Origin: an uncultured Roseovarius sp.
GTDB lineage: Bacteria; Pseudomonadota; Alphaproteobacteria; Rhodobacterales; Rhodobacteraceae
Direction: 5' to 3'
DNA length: 64,000 nt
Assembly: GCA_947496175.1 (NCBI GenBank)
Contig: CANMBU010000001.1
Span: forward strand, 558,001-622,000
Position 1 is the stretch's first letter. The number at the start of each line of letters is the position of its first letter. This document shows positions 34,968 to 44,674 of the stretch, one piece after another. Under the pieces are notes generated by a model. The model was not told where the DNA came from, searched no databases, and saw nothing but the letters and a program-made list of their open reading frames with translations. Made by a program: the position numbers and the translations under genes.

Positions 34968-35462
34968 ATGCCAAAGACGATCATTTTTCTGATCATCGGA
35001 CTGTTCTTTGGAACAGGCATTGGGTTTCTCGTCGCCGCCACAAGCGGCGCACAGCTCGAAGGGCATGAACATGGGTCTGCCGTGCATGACCACAGCGCGC
35101 ATGATCATGGCGGACACGAAGGCATGGACCATTCGAAGATGACAGACGTGTCAGACAAGCCACCGACCCTTAGCGTTGTGTTGCATCCAGATGGCCCTCA
35201 AAGCCGCAATCTTGAGATTGTGACCACGAATTTCGAATTTGACCCGGTCGGCGTCAACGGCGAGCATGAGCCGGGGAAAGGGCATGCGCATGTTTACATC
35301 AACGATGTGAAAATCACCCGTGCCTATGCACCGTGGTTGCAGCTTTCTGCCTTGCCCAAGGGCGAACACACCCTGCGCGTGACGTTAAATGCCAATGATC
35401 ATTCGCATCTGGCCGTCAATGGTGAGCCGCTCGAAGTAATCAAATCCTTTGTGATCGAATGA
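34968..35462 (+). CDS. Histidine-rich periplasmic protein in the cobalt locus
   Basis: A 164-residue protein with an N-terminal membrane helix or signal (TIIFLIIGLFFGTGIGFLVAA), then a histidine cluster (GHEHGSAVHDHSAHDHGGHE), then a beta-sandwich-like domain with HAHVYINDVKITRAY, LPKGEHTLRVTLNANDHSHL and a closing EVIKSF. The second half resembles domains found in copper/cobalt-handling periplasmic proteins, but I cannot name the family. The His cluster and position after cbtBA suggest metal capture in the periplasm for the Cbt transporter. Expression probably depends on read-through from cbtA. Confidence 0.7.
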   Translation: MPKTIIFLIIGLFFGTGIGFLVAATSGAQLEGHEHGSAVHDHSAHDHGGHEGMDHSKMTDVSDKPPTLSVVLHPDGPQSRNLEIVTTNFEFDPVGVNGEHEPGKGHAHVYINDVKITRAYAPWLQLSALPKGEHTLRVTLNANDHSHLAVNGEPLEVIKSFVIE

Positions 35463-35466
35463 GAAC

Positions 35467-35799
35467 TTACGCTGGCACCCGGCCCACGAGGCAATGTCTC
35501 AGACGCCCAGCCGGTCGTGCGTCTTCGATCCAACCATCAGGCGTGTCCATGTACATCTTTGCGAAAGCCAAAGTATCGGCCAAGTCCCGATCAGGATCGA
35601 TATTACCAAAGAGATACGTGGCCTTACCCTCAGCCGAAAACGCGACGGAAAGTGCCCGCGCACAATTTGACATGCAGATGTGGTCCTGTACCTCAAAGGT
35701 CAGTCCGTGCTCTGCGATGTCAACTCGCAACATCTCAGCGAACGCAGGTCCATCCACGCCTTCACAAGATGAACAAACCACAATTCGGTGCATCGGCAT
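35467..35799 (-). CDS. DUF1636 family protein, second copy
   Basis: A 110-residue protein with VVCSSCEG at the N terminus and HICMSNCARALSVAF near residue 41, the cysteine layout of DUF1636. YLFGNIDPDRDLADTLAFAKMY parallels the LGRFEPNAEDAAAIVDYAEL segment of the copy at 24213. It is on the minus strand, tail to tail with the His-rich gene, and divergent from cobW. Both copies lie in cobalamin clusters, which supports a role in cobalt or corrin handling, perhaps as a metal- or Fe-S-binding protein. Confidence 0.72.
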   Translation of the reverse strand: MPMHRIVVCSSCEGVDGPAFAEMLRVDIAEHGLTFEVQDHICMSNCARALSVAFSAEGKATYLFGNIDPDRDLADTLAFAKMYMDTPDGWIEDARPAGRLRHCLVGRVPA

Positions 35800-35861
35800 T
35801 TCCTCTCAAATCGCCGATAGGCCATGGCAGCAGCACTGACAAGCCCTTCAAGGAGAACACC

Positions 35862-36929
35862 ATGCAGTCGAAAATTCCCGCCACTGTCGTCACCGGGTTT
35901 CTTGGAGCCGGCAAGACCACCCTCATCCGCCATATGCTCGAGAATGCAAACGGGCGCCGCATTGCTTTGATCATCAATGAGTTCGGCGACCTTGGCGTCG
36001 ATGGTGGCATCCTGAAGGGCTGCGGCATTGAAGGTTGTGCCGAGGAAGATGTGATGGAGCTGTCCAATGGCTGTATTTGCTGCACTGTGGCCGAGGATTT
36101 CATTCCAACGTTGGAAAAACTGCTCGACCGCCCCGATGCACCTGATCACATCGTGATCGAAACCTCCGGACTGGCCCTGCCCCAGCCTTTGGTACGTGCC
36201 TTCAACTGGCCAGAGATTTCCACTCGCGTGACCGTGGACGGCGTTGTGACCGTAGTCGATGGCAAGGCCGTTTCCGAGGGCCGGTTTGCTCATGACGTGG
36301 CCGCTGTCGACGCTCAGCGCGCGCAGGATGAAAACCTCGACCATGAAACACCGCTGTCAGAGCTTTTTGAAGATCAGGTCTCCTGTGCTGATATGATCGT
36401 CGTGAACAAATCCGACCTTCTGGGAGAGGATGAGGCCAACACATTGGTGGGTCAGCTGCGCTCTGAAAGCCGCGATGGCGTTCAGGTGGTGAAATCCACC
36501 ATGGGTGCGCTGCCTGTGGATGTGCTGCTGGGTCAGGGCGTCGGCGCCGAGACGGACATGGACGCCCGCCATGAACATCACCACCACCATCATCATGACG
36601 ATGATCACCATGACGACCATGACCATCATCACCACGATCACGACCACGATGCGTTTGAATCGTTTGTCGTCACTCGGCCTGAGATAAGCGATCCAAATGC
36701 TTTTGCCGAACAGGTCGCAGATGTGATCCGCACACATGATATACTGCGCCTCAAGGGCTTTGCGGCGGTATCGGGAAAACCAATGCGCCTCACCTTGCAG
36801 GCTGTCGGCCCCCGCGTGGACACCTATTTCGACCGCCCCTTTGGCGCAGAGGCGCGCGAAACAAGGTTGGTGGTCATCGGCCAATCGGGACTTGACCGTG
36901 CGGCCATTGAAAAAGCACTGGCCGCGTGA
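35862..36929 (+). CDS. cobW: Cobalamin biosynthesis GTPase CobW
   Basis: A 355-residue COG0523 GTPase thought to deliver cobalt to the chelatase. It shows Walker A GFLGAGKTT (residues 12-20), the metal site ELSNGCICCTV, guanine-specificity VVNKSDLLG and the C-terminal CobW domain (LRLKGFAAVSGKPMRL). Between the domains lies a very long linker of His and Asp (from about residue 237) with runs of seven and four histidines, suited to metal binding. AAGGAG precedes the ATG at 35862. The stop overlaps the GNAT start. It lies upstream of cobN in the usual order. Confidence 0.95.
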   Translation: MQSKIPATVVTGFLGAGKTTLIRHMLENANGRRIALIINEFGDLGVDGGILKGCGIEGCAEEDVMELSNGCICCTVAEDFIPTLEKLLDRPDAPDHIVIETSGLALPQPLVRAFNWPEISTRVTVDGVVTVVDGKAVSEGRFAHDVAAVDAQRAQDENLDHETPLSELFEDQVSCADMIVVNKSDLLGEDEANTLVGQLRSESRDGVQVVKSTMGALPVDVLLGQGVGAETDMDARHEHHHHHHHDDDHHDDHDHHHHDHDHDAFESFVVTRPEISDPNAFAEQVADVIRTHDILRLKGFAAVSGKPMRLTLQAVGPRVDTYFDRPFGAEARETRLVVIGQSGLDRAAIEKALAA

Positions 36930-37381
36930 CGCTCATCATCGAACCAGCGGATCCACGCACGGATGGCCCTCGCGCGCTGCTCGAAGCAAGCCACGACCTG
37001 ATGCGCTCCAACTTTCCGCCCGAGGACAACTATTTCTTCGACATTGATGATCTGTGTGCACCGAATGTCTATTTTTTTGCCGCCCGCCTTGGCGATACCA
37101 CACTGGGCACTGGGGCGCTGGCCGCAAAGGATGACTATGGCGAGGTGAAGTCGATGTTCACTGCCGACGGCGCACGCGGCAAAGGTGTGGCCGCAGCACT
37201 TTTGCGTCAAATTGAGGACCAGGCGCGCGCACTCAACCTGCCTTTTCTGCGCCTGGAAACCGCAGAACTGCTATCCGCAGCCATGCGTCTATACGAGCGC
37301 CACGGTTTTACCCGTTGCGATATCTTTGGCGACTACAGACCCAATGAAACCTCGGTCTTTATGGAAAAACCGTTAACCTGA
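36926..37381 (+). CDS. GNAT-family N-acetyltransferase
   Basis: A 151-residue GCN5-related acetyltransferase. The acetyl-CoA loop is in VKSMFTADGARGKGVAAALL and the C-terminal part has AAMRLYERHGFTRC. The acceptor is unknown. It starts with GTG inside a GTGA overlap with the cobW stop and overlaps the cobN start (TGATG), so it is translated in the middle of the cobalamin operon; a direct role in cobalamin synthesis is not known to me. Confidence 0.88.
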   Translation: MTLIIEPADPRTDGPRALLEASHDLMRSNFPPEDNYFFDIDDLCAPNVYFFAARLGDTTLGTGALAAKDDYGEVKSMFTADGARGKGVAAALLRQIEDQARALNLPFLRLETAELLSAAMRLYERHGFTRCDIFGDYRPNETSVFMEKPLT

Positions 37382-40300
37382 TGCATTTGCTTGCCGCCAC
37401 ACCCGGAGCGATTGATGACGGGAAAGAACCCGTCGATCTAAACCAGAGTCCGGCTGACGTCATATTTATCTCAGCCGCAGATACTGAACTTGCCGCCTTG
37501 TCCGAAGCACGAGCTGAAATGGAATCTGCGCCAAGCCTTAGACTTGCAAATCTCACTCACCTGCAACACCCAATGTCTGTTGACCTGCATCTAGATACAT
37601 GTGCCACGAAATCCCGCCTGGTCATCGCACGTGTTCTGGGAGGGGTAGGATACTGGAAATACGGGGCCGAACAATATGCCGCGCGCCTGTATGAGGCCGA
37701 AGTAAAGCTGGCGCTTTTGCCCGGTGACGACAAACCGGATGACGACCTGCGCAGCCTGTCAACGGTGTCCGATGCCGACTACGATGCGCTTTGGGCTTAT
37801 CTGGTTGAGGGAGGCCCTGAAAATTCTGCGAATTTTCTGAGCTACGCCAAGGCAATTCTGAACAACACTGAAAAGCCAGCGGCAGCGTCACCCTTGTTAC
37901 GCGCCGGTGTATACTGGCCCGGCAGTGGTCTGGCCGATCTCGACACAGTGCGGAGCGCCTGGACACAAGACGCCCCTGTTGTGCCAATCATTTTTTACCG
38001 CGCCTTGGTGCAAGGGGCAGGTTTGAACCCGATCAACCGGCTAACAAGCTCCTTGTTGCGGACCGGGCTGAACCCTTTGCCCATCTTCGTTGCCTCGCTG
38101 AAGGATCCGGTCTCTGTCGCCACGCTTGATCACCTGTTCCAAGCCGCACCACCCAGTGTCATCTTAAATGCCACGTCCTTTGCCGTCGGCTCACCGCACG
38201 CAGGGGACGACAGCCCGTCTAACCCCCTTGCAATGCCGTCTGCAGACAACGCGCCAGTGTTTCAGACCGTGCTTGCCGGTTCATCAGAAGAAGCATGGGC
38301 TGAAGGACTTTCAGGCCTGAGCGCGCGGGACATTGCCATGAATGTGGCCCTGCCAGAGGTGGATGGGCGCATCCTGTCGCGTGCGATCTCTTTCAAGGGC
38401 GAGGCTTTCTTTGACGATGCAACCCAATGCCCCATCGCAACCTACCGCGCTCAAGGAGACCGGATCACTTTCGTTACGAAACTTGCAAAGAACTGGGCCG
38501 GTCTACGTCAGACCTTGCCTGAAAATCGCAAAGTCGCCCTTATCCTCGCCAACTACCCAAACAAGGACGGACGCCTCGCCAATGGTGTGGGGCTCGATAC
38601 ACCGGCTGGAACGGTTCATGTGCTGTCTTTGCTGAAAGACGTGGGCTACCAGATTGATCAGGCCCCTGAGGATAGCGATACCCTAATGCAGGCTATTATG
38701 GATGGCCCTACGAACTGGCTCACAGATCGCGCCGATAAATCAGGCGGCGAAACCCTCCCCCTCGACACGTATCTCGAACATTTCAACGCCCTGCCCTGGA
38801 CGCTCAAGGAACAGATCACAGACCGTTGGGGCGCGCCAGAAGATGATCCCTTCTTTTTGCCGGAAATATCCCCGCCGGAGGCACCCGCCAAGGGCGGGTT
38901 CAAACTTTCAATTCTGACCTATGGCAACGCGGTTGTCGGCATTCAACCTGCTCGCGGGTACAATATTGATCCCACCGATACATACCACTCACCTGATCTT
39001 GTCCCACCGCACAACTACCTCGCCTTCTACTTCTGGATACGTCACCATTTTGGCGCGCAGGCCATCGTGCACATGGGCAAGCACGGCAATCTGGAATGGC
39101 TCCCGGGCAAAGCTCTGGCGCTCTCTGAGACCTGCTGGCCTGAGGCTATCTTCGGCCCCACACCGCATGTCTACCCATTTATCGTGAATGACCCCGGCGA
39201 AGGCACTCAGGCCAAGCGCCGCGCTCAGGCGGTGATCGTCGATCACCTGACCCCGCCGCTCACCCGTGCGGAAACCTATGGCCCTTTGCGCGATCTTGAG
39301 GCGCTGGTCGATGAGTATTACGAGGCCGCAGGCGTCGATCCGCGCCGTATCGCCCATCTTCGTCGTGAAATCCTCTCGCTGACCTCTGCGACCGGTCTGG
39401 ACGTGGATGTCGGTATCAAGGGTGAAGATGAAGACGCTGATCTGGCCAAGCTCGACGCCTATCTGTGTGAGCTGAAAGAAGCGCAGATCCGCGACGGGTT
39501 GCACGTGTTCGGCCAGTCACCAACCGGGCGCCAGTTTCTGGACCTCACCATTGCCTTGGCGCGCATTCCGCGTGGGGATGGACAGGGTGGAAATGCCTCC
39601 CTCTTGCGGGCTATGGCAGAGGACCTCGAACTCGATTTCGATCCGCTGGATTGCGACATGGCCGCTCCTTGGACTGGATCGAAACCAGAGGTATTGGCTG
39701 ACCTGAGCAATGAGCCCTGGCGCAGCCACGGCGACACGGTTGAACGGCTCGAACTCCTGGCACTTGAGCAATTTCAGGACGGGGCACATCACCCTGGGCC
39801 TTCCACCGCAGCGGTGATGCAGGAGGTTGCGCAGCACATTTGCCCCAGCTTGGGCCAGTGCGGTGCTGAGGAAGGTGCAAACCTGCTCAAAGCTCTGGAT
39901 GGGCAGGCCATCCCGCCCGGTCCCTCAGGTGCCCCAACAAGAGGCCGCCTCGACACGCTGCCCACAGGGCGGAACTTTTACTCCGTCGACAGCCGCGCCG
40001 TGCCCACGCCAACCGCTTGGACGCTGGGGTGGAAATCCGCCAACCTGCTGATTGAAAAGCACCTGCAAACCCACGGGGATTGGCCACGCACTATGCTGAT
40101 CACGGCATGGGGCACGGCCAATATGCGCACCGGTGGAGACGACATCGCACAGGCCATGGCGCTTTTGGGCGTCAAACCCAAATGGGATGCCGCCAACCGC
40201 CGTGTCACCGGGTTCGAGATCTTGCCAGAAAGCGTCTTGGGCCGCCCGCGTGTGGATGTCACCCTGCGTATCTCCGGGTTCTTCCGCGACGCTTTCCCGC

Positions 40301-41115
40301 AACTCATCGCGCTTTTTGACAGTGCCGCACGTGCTGTGCAGGCCTTGGATGAGACCGCCGATCAGAACCCCGCCGCCGCCCGCACCCGCGCCGGCGAGGC
40401 ACAATCACGCATCTATGGCTCCAAGCCGGGAGCCTACGGCGCTGGTCTGCAGGCTATGATCGACGAACGTCTTTGGGGCAACAAAGCAGATCTGGCCGAA
40501 GCCTATCTCACATGGGGCTCTTACGCCTACGGCGCTAAGGAAGAAGGCACACCGGACCGCGCCGGCTTTGAAACACGTCTGAGCCAAACCGAAGCTATTG
40601 TCCAAAATCAGGACAACCGCGAACACGATCTTCTGGACAGCGATGATTACTATCAGTTCGAAGGAGGGGCGGCCGCCGCCGTCGCCACCCTCCAAGGCCA
40701 AGATCGTCCGATTTATCACAATGACCACTCCCGGCCCGAACGCCCTGTGATCCGCACACTGGATGATGAGATTGCGCGTGTCGTCCGCTCACGCGTGGTG
40801 AACCCGAAATGGATCAACGGGGTCAAGCGTCACGGCTATAAAGGCGCCTTCGAGATTGCCGCCACCGTTGATTACCTCTTTGCCTTCGCCGCCACGACCG
40901 GGGCCGTGAAGGGCCACCATTTCGACATGGTCGAAGCGGCCTTTCTGGAAGACGAAGATACCCGCGATTTCATTGCAGACCACAACGCACCGGCCCTGCG
41001 CGAGATCGCCGAACGACTGCAAGAGGCCATCGACCGGGGGTTCTGGACTCCACGCTCAAACTCGGCGCGCGCGCGCATCGGGTCCCTTCGCACACCCGAA
41101 GGAGCCGCCTCATGA
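37381..41115 (+). CDS. cobN: Aerobic cobaltochelatase subunit CobN
   Basis: A 1244-residue large subunit of the ATP-dependent cobaltochelatase, which inserts cobalt into hydrogenobyrinic acid a,c-diamide. It is related to BchH/ChlH. Marks are NYPNKDGRLANGVGLDTPAG, the HMGKHGNLEWLPGKALALS segment, VNDPGEGTQAKRRAQAVIVDHLTPPLTRA, and MRTGGDDIAQAMALLGVKP near residue 915. Full length for the family. The AAA+ partners CobS and CobT are not in the window, as is common. It overlaps the GNAT stop and the next start by a few bases. Confidence 0.97.
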   Translation: MHLLAATPGAIDDGKEPVDLNQSPADVIFISAADTELAALSEARAEMESAPSLRLANLTHLQHPMSVDLHLDTCATKSRLVIARVLGGVGYWKYGAEQYAARLYEAEVKLALLPGDDKPDDDLRSLSTVSDADYDALWAYLVEGGPENSANFLSYAKAILNNTEKPAAASPLLRAGVYWPGSGLADLDTVRSAWTQDAPVVPIIFYRALVQGAGLNPINRLTSSLLRTGLNPLPIFVASLKDPVSVATLDHLFQAAPPSVILNATSFAVGSPHAGDDSPSNPLAMPSADNAPVFQTVLAGSSEEAWAEGLSGLSARDIAMNVALPEVDGRILSRAISFKGEAFFDDATQCPIATYRAQGDRITFVTKLAKNWAGLRQTLPENRKVALILANYPNKDGRLANGVGLDTPAGTVHVLSLLKDVGYQIDQAPEDSDTLMQAIMDGPTNWLTDRADKSGGETLPLDTYLEHFNALPWTLKEQITDRWGAPEDDPFFLPEISPPEAPAKGGFKLSILTYGNAVVGIQPARGYNIDPTDTYHSPDLVPPHNYLAFYFWIRHHFGAQAIVHMGKHGNLEWLPGKALALSETCWPEAIFGPTPHVYPFIVNDPGEGTQAKRRAQAVIVDHLTPPLTRAETYGPLRDLEALVDEYYEAAGVDPRRIAHLRREILSLTSATGLDVDVGIKGEDEDADLAKLDAYLCELKEAQIRDGLHVFGQSPTGRQFLDLTIALARIPRGDGQGGNASLLRAMAEDLELDFDPLDCDMAAPWTGSKPEVLADLSNEPWRSHGDTVERLELLALEQFQDGAHHPGPSTAAVMQEVAQHICPSLGQCGAEEGANLLKALDGQAIPPGPSGAPTRGRLDTLPTGRNFYSVDSRAVPTPTAWTLGWKSANLLIEKHLQTHGDWPRTMLITAWGTANMRTGGDDIAQAMALLGVKPKWDAANRRVTGFEILPESVLGRPRVDVTLRISGFFRDAFPQLIALFDSAARAVQALDETADQNPAAARTRAGEAQSRIYGSKPGAYGAGLQAMIDERLWGNKADLAEAYLTWGSYAYGAKEEGTPDRAGFETRLSQTEAIVQNQDNREHDLLDSDDYYQFEGGAAAAVATLQGQDRPIYHNDHSRPERPVIRTLDDEIARVVRSRVVNPKWINGVKRHGYKGAFEIAATVDYLFAFAATTGAVKGHHFDMVEAAFLEDEDTRDFIADHNAPALREIAERLQEAIDRGFWTPRSNSARARIGSLRTPEGAAS

Positions 41116-41501
41116 GTACCAAAGGCCATTGCCTCTGCCGCAAGATCACCTTCGAGATGACCGGTGCCCATAATTGGGTCGGCCACTGCCATTGCGACAG
41201 TTGCAGACGGGGCGCCGGGGCCCCCTTGGTCACATTTATCGGCCATCCCAACGGGCAGTGGCGCTGGACAGGTGAGACGCCAAAAATCTACGAATCGTCT
41301 CCGGGAAATTTCCGCCATTTCTGCAGCACCTGTGGCGCGTCGGTGGCGTACAGCTCAACCCGCTATCCAGATGAACTCCACTTTCACGCAACCTTGCTGG
41401 ATGACCCCTCAAAGCTCACACCACAAGAAATCTATCACGCCGACGAGCGCCTGCCCTGGATGCCAGAAGGTTTTCCAGGATGCGCGCAGGACAAAGCCTG
41501 A
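41112..41501 (+). CDS. GFA-family zinc protein (CENP-V/formaldehyde-activating-like)
   Basis: A 129-residue protein with the paired zinc-binding cysteines of the GFA/CENP-V fold: GHCLCRKITFEMTG, GHCHCDSCRRG and FCSTCGASVAY. Most members have no proven activity; the name derives from a glutathione-formaldehyde enzyme. It overlaps the cobN stop (ATGA), so it is expressed with the cobalamin genes, but the link to that pathway is only by position. Confidence 0.88.
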   Translation: MSTKGHCLCRKITFEMTGAHNWVGHCHCDSCRRGAGAPLVTFIGHPNGQWRWTGETPKIYESSPGNFRHFCSTCGASVAYSSTRYPDELHFHATLLDDPSKLTPQEIYHADERLPWMPEGFPGCAQDKA

Positions 41502-41562
41502 ATTCCACTTGCGCCAGCAGTAAGCTGAGCGCAGTTTCATCAAGATCACCAAGGAGCACGCC

Positions 41563-42171
41563 ATGACCGACGATCCAGACCGCCACGCGATGAAAATGGC
41601 CAAAAAGAAAGCCGCGCGCGACAAGATCATGGCCACCAAGACCGATCAAAAGGGCCTGATCATCGTGCACACCGGCAAGGGCAAGGGCAAATCCTCTGCC
41701 GCTTTTGGGATGATCTTCCGCTGCATTGCGCATGACATGAAATGCGCCGTCGTGCAGTTCATCAAGGGCGGCATGTCCACAGGTGAGCGCGATCTGATCC
41801 TGTCAAAATTCTCTGACACCTGCGCGTTCCACACCATGGGCGAAGGCTTTACCTGGGAAACCCAGGACAAGACACGCGACACCGAAATGGCCCAGGCCGC
41901 CTGGGCCAAGGCCAAGGACCTGATCCGCGATGAAAGCAACAAGATGGTGCTTCTCGATGAGATCAACATCGCCCTGCGCTACGACTACCTCGATATCAAC
42001 GAGGTGGTTGCGTTCCTGCAGTCGGAAAAGCCTGAAATGACCCATGTCGTCCTCACAGGCCGCAACGCCAAGGACGAGCTCATTGAAGCGGCTGATCTTG
42101 TAACAGAAATGGAACTGATCAAACACCCGTTCCGCTCTGGCATCAAAGCGCAGATTGGCGTGGAGTTTTAG
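41563..42171 (+). CDS. cobO: Cob(I)yrinic acid a,c-diamide adenosyltransferase CobO
   Basis: A 202-residue enzyme transferring the adenosyl group of ATP to Co(I) corrinoids. Marks are the P-loop VHTGKGKGKSSAAFGM, FIKGGMSTGERDLI, LLDEINIALRYDYLD and VLTGRNAKDELIEAADLVTEM, ending in HPFRSGIKAQIGVEF as usual for CobO/CobA. An AAGGAG site precedes the ATG. It is the last gene of the second cobalamin cluster, 61 bases past the GFA gene. Confidence 0.97.
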   Translation: MTDDPDRHAMKMAKKKAARDKIMATKTDQKGLIIVHTGKGKGKSSAAFGMIFRCIAHDMKCAVVQFIKGGMSTGERDLILSKFSDTCAFHTMGEGFTWETQDKTRDTEMAQAAWAKAKDLIRDESNKMVLLDEINIALRYDYLDINEVVAFLQSEKPEMTHVVLTGRNAKDELIEAADLVTEMELIKHPFRSGIKAQIGVEF

Positions 42172-42283
42172 GGGGAAGGCTGGTTTGCGGACCGAGCCGC
42201 CGTTCGCTGCAACTGCGCCAATGCCTGCTGTGGTGAAACCGAGCCGGTCAGATACGGACAAATGAACCTTTATTGAGACCACA

Positions 42284-43633
42284 TTATCCCAGAAACACTT
42301 TACCTTCTGGATAACGCACCTTGGGCGTCGTTTGCGTGGCCAGGAAAAAGGCCAGCGTGAGCGGACCAAGCCGCCCGACAAACATGATCGCGATAATGAC
42401 GGCACGGCCGAGTTCATCAAGCTCACCCGTCGCACCGCGTGACAAACCAACTGTCCCGAAGGCTGAACAGACCTCAAACACCAGATCAATGAAGTCGCCC
42501 GCGTACGTCAGTGAGGCAAGGAACAATCCTATAAACACCAAGAACAGTGAGAGCGCTGTAAGTGCCAGCACTTTCATCACCTCGGACATGCCAAGGCTGC
42601 GCCCGAAGATGTGCAACCTTTCGCGTCGTTGGAAAAATGCCAGCGTCGCCAGAACCAACACAATCAATGTGGTGACTTTGATCCCGCCCGCGGTCGAAGA
42701 GGGGCCACCTCCCACCAGCATCAAAGCGAGTGTCATAACAGTCGTGCTGTTTTCCATTTGGGAGTAGTCCAGCGTATTGAATCCCGCTGTGCGCGGTGTC
42801 ACGGCCTGAAACCAGCTTGCCCAAAGGCGCGCGGGAGTATTTTCAAGACTGCCGAGCGTTGCAGGATTGTTCCATTCCATCAGCGCAAACAGGACCCAGG
42901 CGAACACAATCAGAAACAGCGTGCCGGACAACATCAACTTGCTGTGCAGCGTCAGTTTCGACCAGCGACGCTGCTTGTTGATATCTGCCAGAACAACAAA
43001 ACCCAGACCGCTTAGTATGAAAGACAGGGTGATCGTGATGTTGACGATGGGGTCGGCGACGTATTGCGTCAGACTGTCTGAGAACAGTGAAAACCCTGCG
43101 TTGTTGAAGGCAGAAATGGCGTGAAACAGAGCCTGCCAAAACCCTTCCGACCAACCGAACTGGGGCACAAACACGACCATTAGGGCGGCGGTGGCAAGCG
43201 CCTCAACCGTGAAAGCAACCAAGATAACGACACGCACCAAAGCACCAAGTTCGCTCAGACCTGTCTGGCCCAACTCGTCACGCAGGGCCAGACGCTGCGG
43301 CATTCCAATCGTCATCCCCAGCATCGACAGCAACAGCGCTGCAAAGGTCATCAGGCCAAGCCCGCCGATCTGGATCAACACTGCAATGACCACCTCACCA
43401 ATGACCGTAAAGTCGGACCCGGTATCCACGACAACAAGGCCGGTCACGGTCACCGCAGAGGTGGCTGTGAACAGGGCATCGCTGAAGGTCACGTTGCCAA
43501 AATTACTGAAAGGCAATCGCAGGACGACTGCACCCAATACGATGAACAATGCATAGATCGTCGCCAGAACAGCGGGTGGACTGAGCCGCTTCGCCCCGAG
43601 AGATACGCGAAAGCCATGGCGTCTACCTGCCAT
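42284..43633 (-). CDS. trkH: Potassium/sodium uptake protein, TrkH/KtrB family
   Basis: A 449-residue inner-membrane ion-translocating subunit. Four selectivity-loop regions of the Trk/Ktr type are visible: TSAVTVTGLVV, HAISAFNNAGFSL, VTPRTAGFNTLD and CSAFGTVGLSRG, each carrying its conserved glycine. Length is closer to KtrB than to E. coli TrkH. The TrkA-type regulator lies upstream with overlapping stop and start, so the two form one K+ uptake system. Confidence 0.9.
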   Translation of the reverse strand: MAGRRHGFRVSLGAKRLSPPAVLATIYALFIVLGAVVLRLPFSNFGNVTFSDALFTATSAVTVTGLVVVDTGSDFTVIGEVVIAVLIQIGGLGLMTFAALLLSMLGMTIGMPQRLALRDELGQTGLSELGALVRVVILVAFTVEALATAALMVVFVPQFGWSEGFWQALFHAISAFNNAGFSLFSDSLTQYVADPIVNITITLSFILSGLGFVVLADINKQRRWSKLTLHSKLMLSGTLFLIVFAWVLFALMEWNNPATLGSLENTPARLWASWFQAVTPRTAGFNTLDYSQMENSTTVMTLALMLVGGGPSSTAGGIKVTTLIVLVLATLAFFQRRERLHIFGRSLGMSEVMKVLALTALSLFLVFIGLFLASLTYAGDFIDLVFEVCSAFGTVGLSRGATGELDELGRAVIIAIMFVGRLGPLTLAFFLATQTTPKVRYPEGKVFLG

Positions 43634-44292
43634 CAGAGGCTGCCTGCAAATTCACGCAAATCCTGACGTGCGCCCAGCAACAAAAGCAGGTCGTCCTCGT
43701 GCAACTCGCAGTCTGTTCCGTCATGGCCCAAAAACTCCGATCCGCGCATCATCCCAATACAACGCAGGTTGTGCTTGTTGCCATGGGGCAGTTCGGTCAA
43801 TGTCTTGCCTTGCAGGCTGGCCGGAATACGGAAATTCACGACATGCTGGCCATTGCCGAGGCTGACATAGTCGCGGACCAGAGGATTGTGCAGAACCTGG
43901 GCTATATGTTGGCCAACTTCCTTTTCGGGATGGATGACCCGGTCGACACCCAGTTTTGACAAAATGCGGTGATGGTTTTTTGATGTTGCCTTGGCCCAGA
44001 TTGTGTCGACCCCAAGCGTTTTCAGATTGATGGCTGATAATATACTGGCCTCGATGTCGGTGCCAATTGCCACCAACCCTACATCAACGGATTCAACGCC
44101 TGCTTCGCGAAGCGCGCCATCTTCGCGTGCATCCAGAATGAGGGATTGGCTTAAATCCTGCGCATGTGATGAGACAAGCTTTTCATCGACATCAATACCG
44201 AGGACTTCGTTACCAAACCGTGCCAACTCCTTTGCGACCGTACTTCCGAATGTGCCCAAACCGATAACGGCAAATGATCTCTTTTTTGTCAT
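43633..44292 (-). CDS. K+ uptake regulatory protein, TrkA/KtrA type
   Basis: A 219-residue cytosolic RCK protein. The N-terminal Rossmann fold shows FAVIGLGTFGSTVAKELAR for nucleotide binding and GIDVDEKLV; a TrkA-C domain begins near NFRIPASLQGKTL. Its single-RCK size is like KtrA rather than the doubled E. coli TrkA. ATG at 44292 follows AAAGGAT; the frame opens at 44382 without support. It gates the TrkH/KtrB channel encoded by the overlapping next gene. Confidence 0.9.
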   Translation of the reverse strand: MTKKRSFAVIGLGTFGSTVAKELARFGNEVLGIDVDEKLVSSHAQDLSQSLILDAREDGALREAGVESVDVGLVAIGTDIEASILSAINLKTLGVDTIWAKATSKNHHRILSKLGVDRVIHPEKEVGQHIAQVLHNPLVRDYVSLGNGQHVVNFRIPASLQGKTLTELPHGNKHNLRCIGMMRGSEFLGHDGTDCELHEDDLLLLLGARQDLREFAGSL

Positions 44293-44674
44293 CGGTCCTA
44301 TCCTTTGAGACTGGGTCAGGTAATTCGTATAGCAGTCAGACTGCAGGCTGACATCCCCGTAGAAGACGAACGAACAAGCCACTCGTTCCGCGACAGGTCC
44401 ACTCAGGACGACTACAGACTTAAGCTATCTAATCACATCGGTAGCGAAAACGCTTGATCCCGTCTGTTAGAGAAATAGTTGAGCCTTGGTCGGCGAAGCA
44501 AAGATAGCCGCCGTCTAGGCGACACGCAGCATCGGCTAACGCGGGCTTAGAGCCGACATTTGCTCACAGCTTCACCTTTTGCCCAGACCAAAAGCTGTCT
44601 TTCAAGACATACCGAAGCTTCTTTCTCACGTCGTCTAGGTCAAACAGCGTCCGCGAAGCCTCTCGGCCCAAAAC

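Noticed and set aside
36570..36655. CAT/GAC-rich tract resembling a simple-sequence repeat or CRISPR-like array
   Set aside because: It is in-frame coding for the His/Asp linker of CobW; there are no spacers or conserved repeat unit.
42172..42283. Terminator after cobO
   Set aside because: The GC-rich words here do not form a stem with a T run; no clear terminator is seen.
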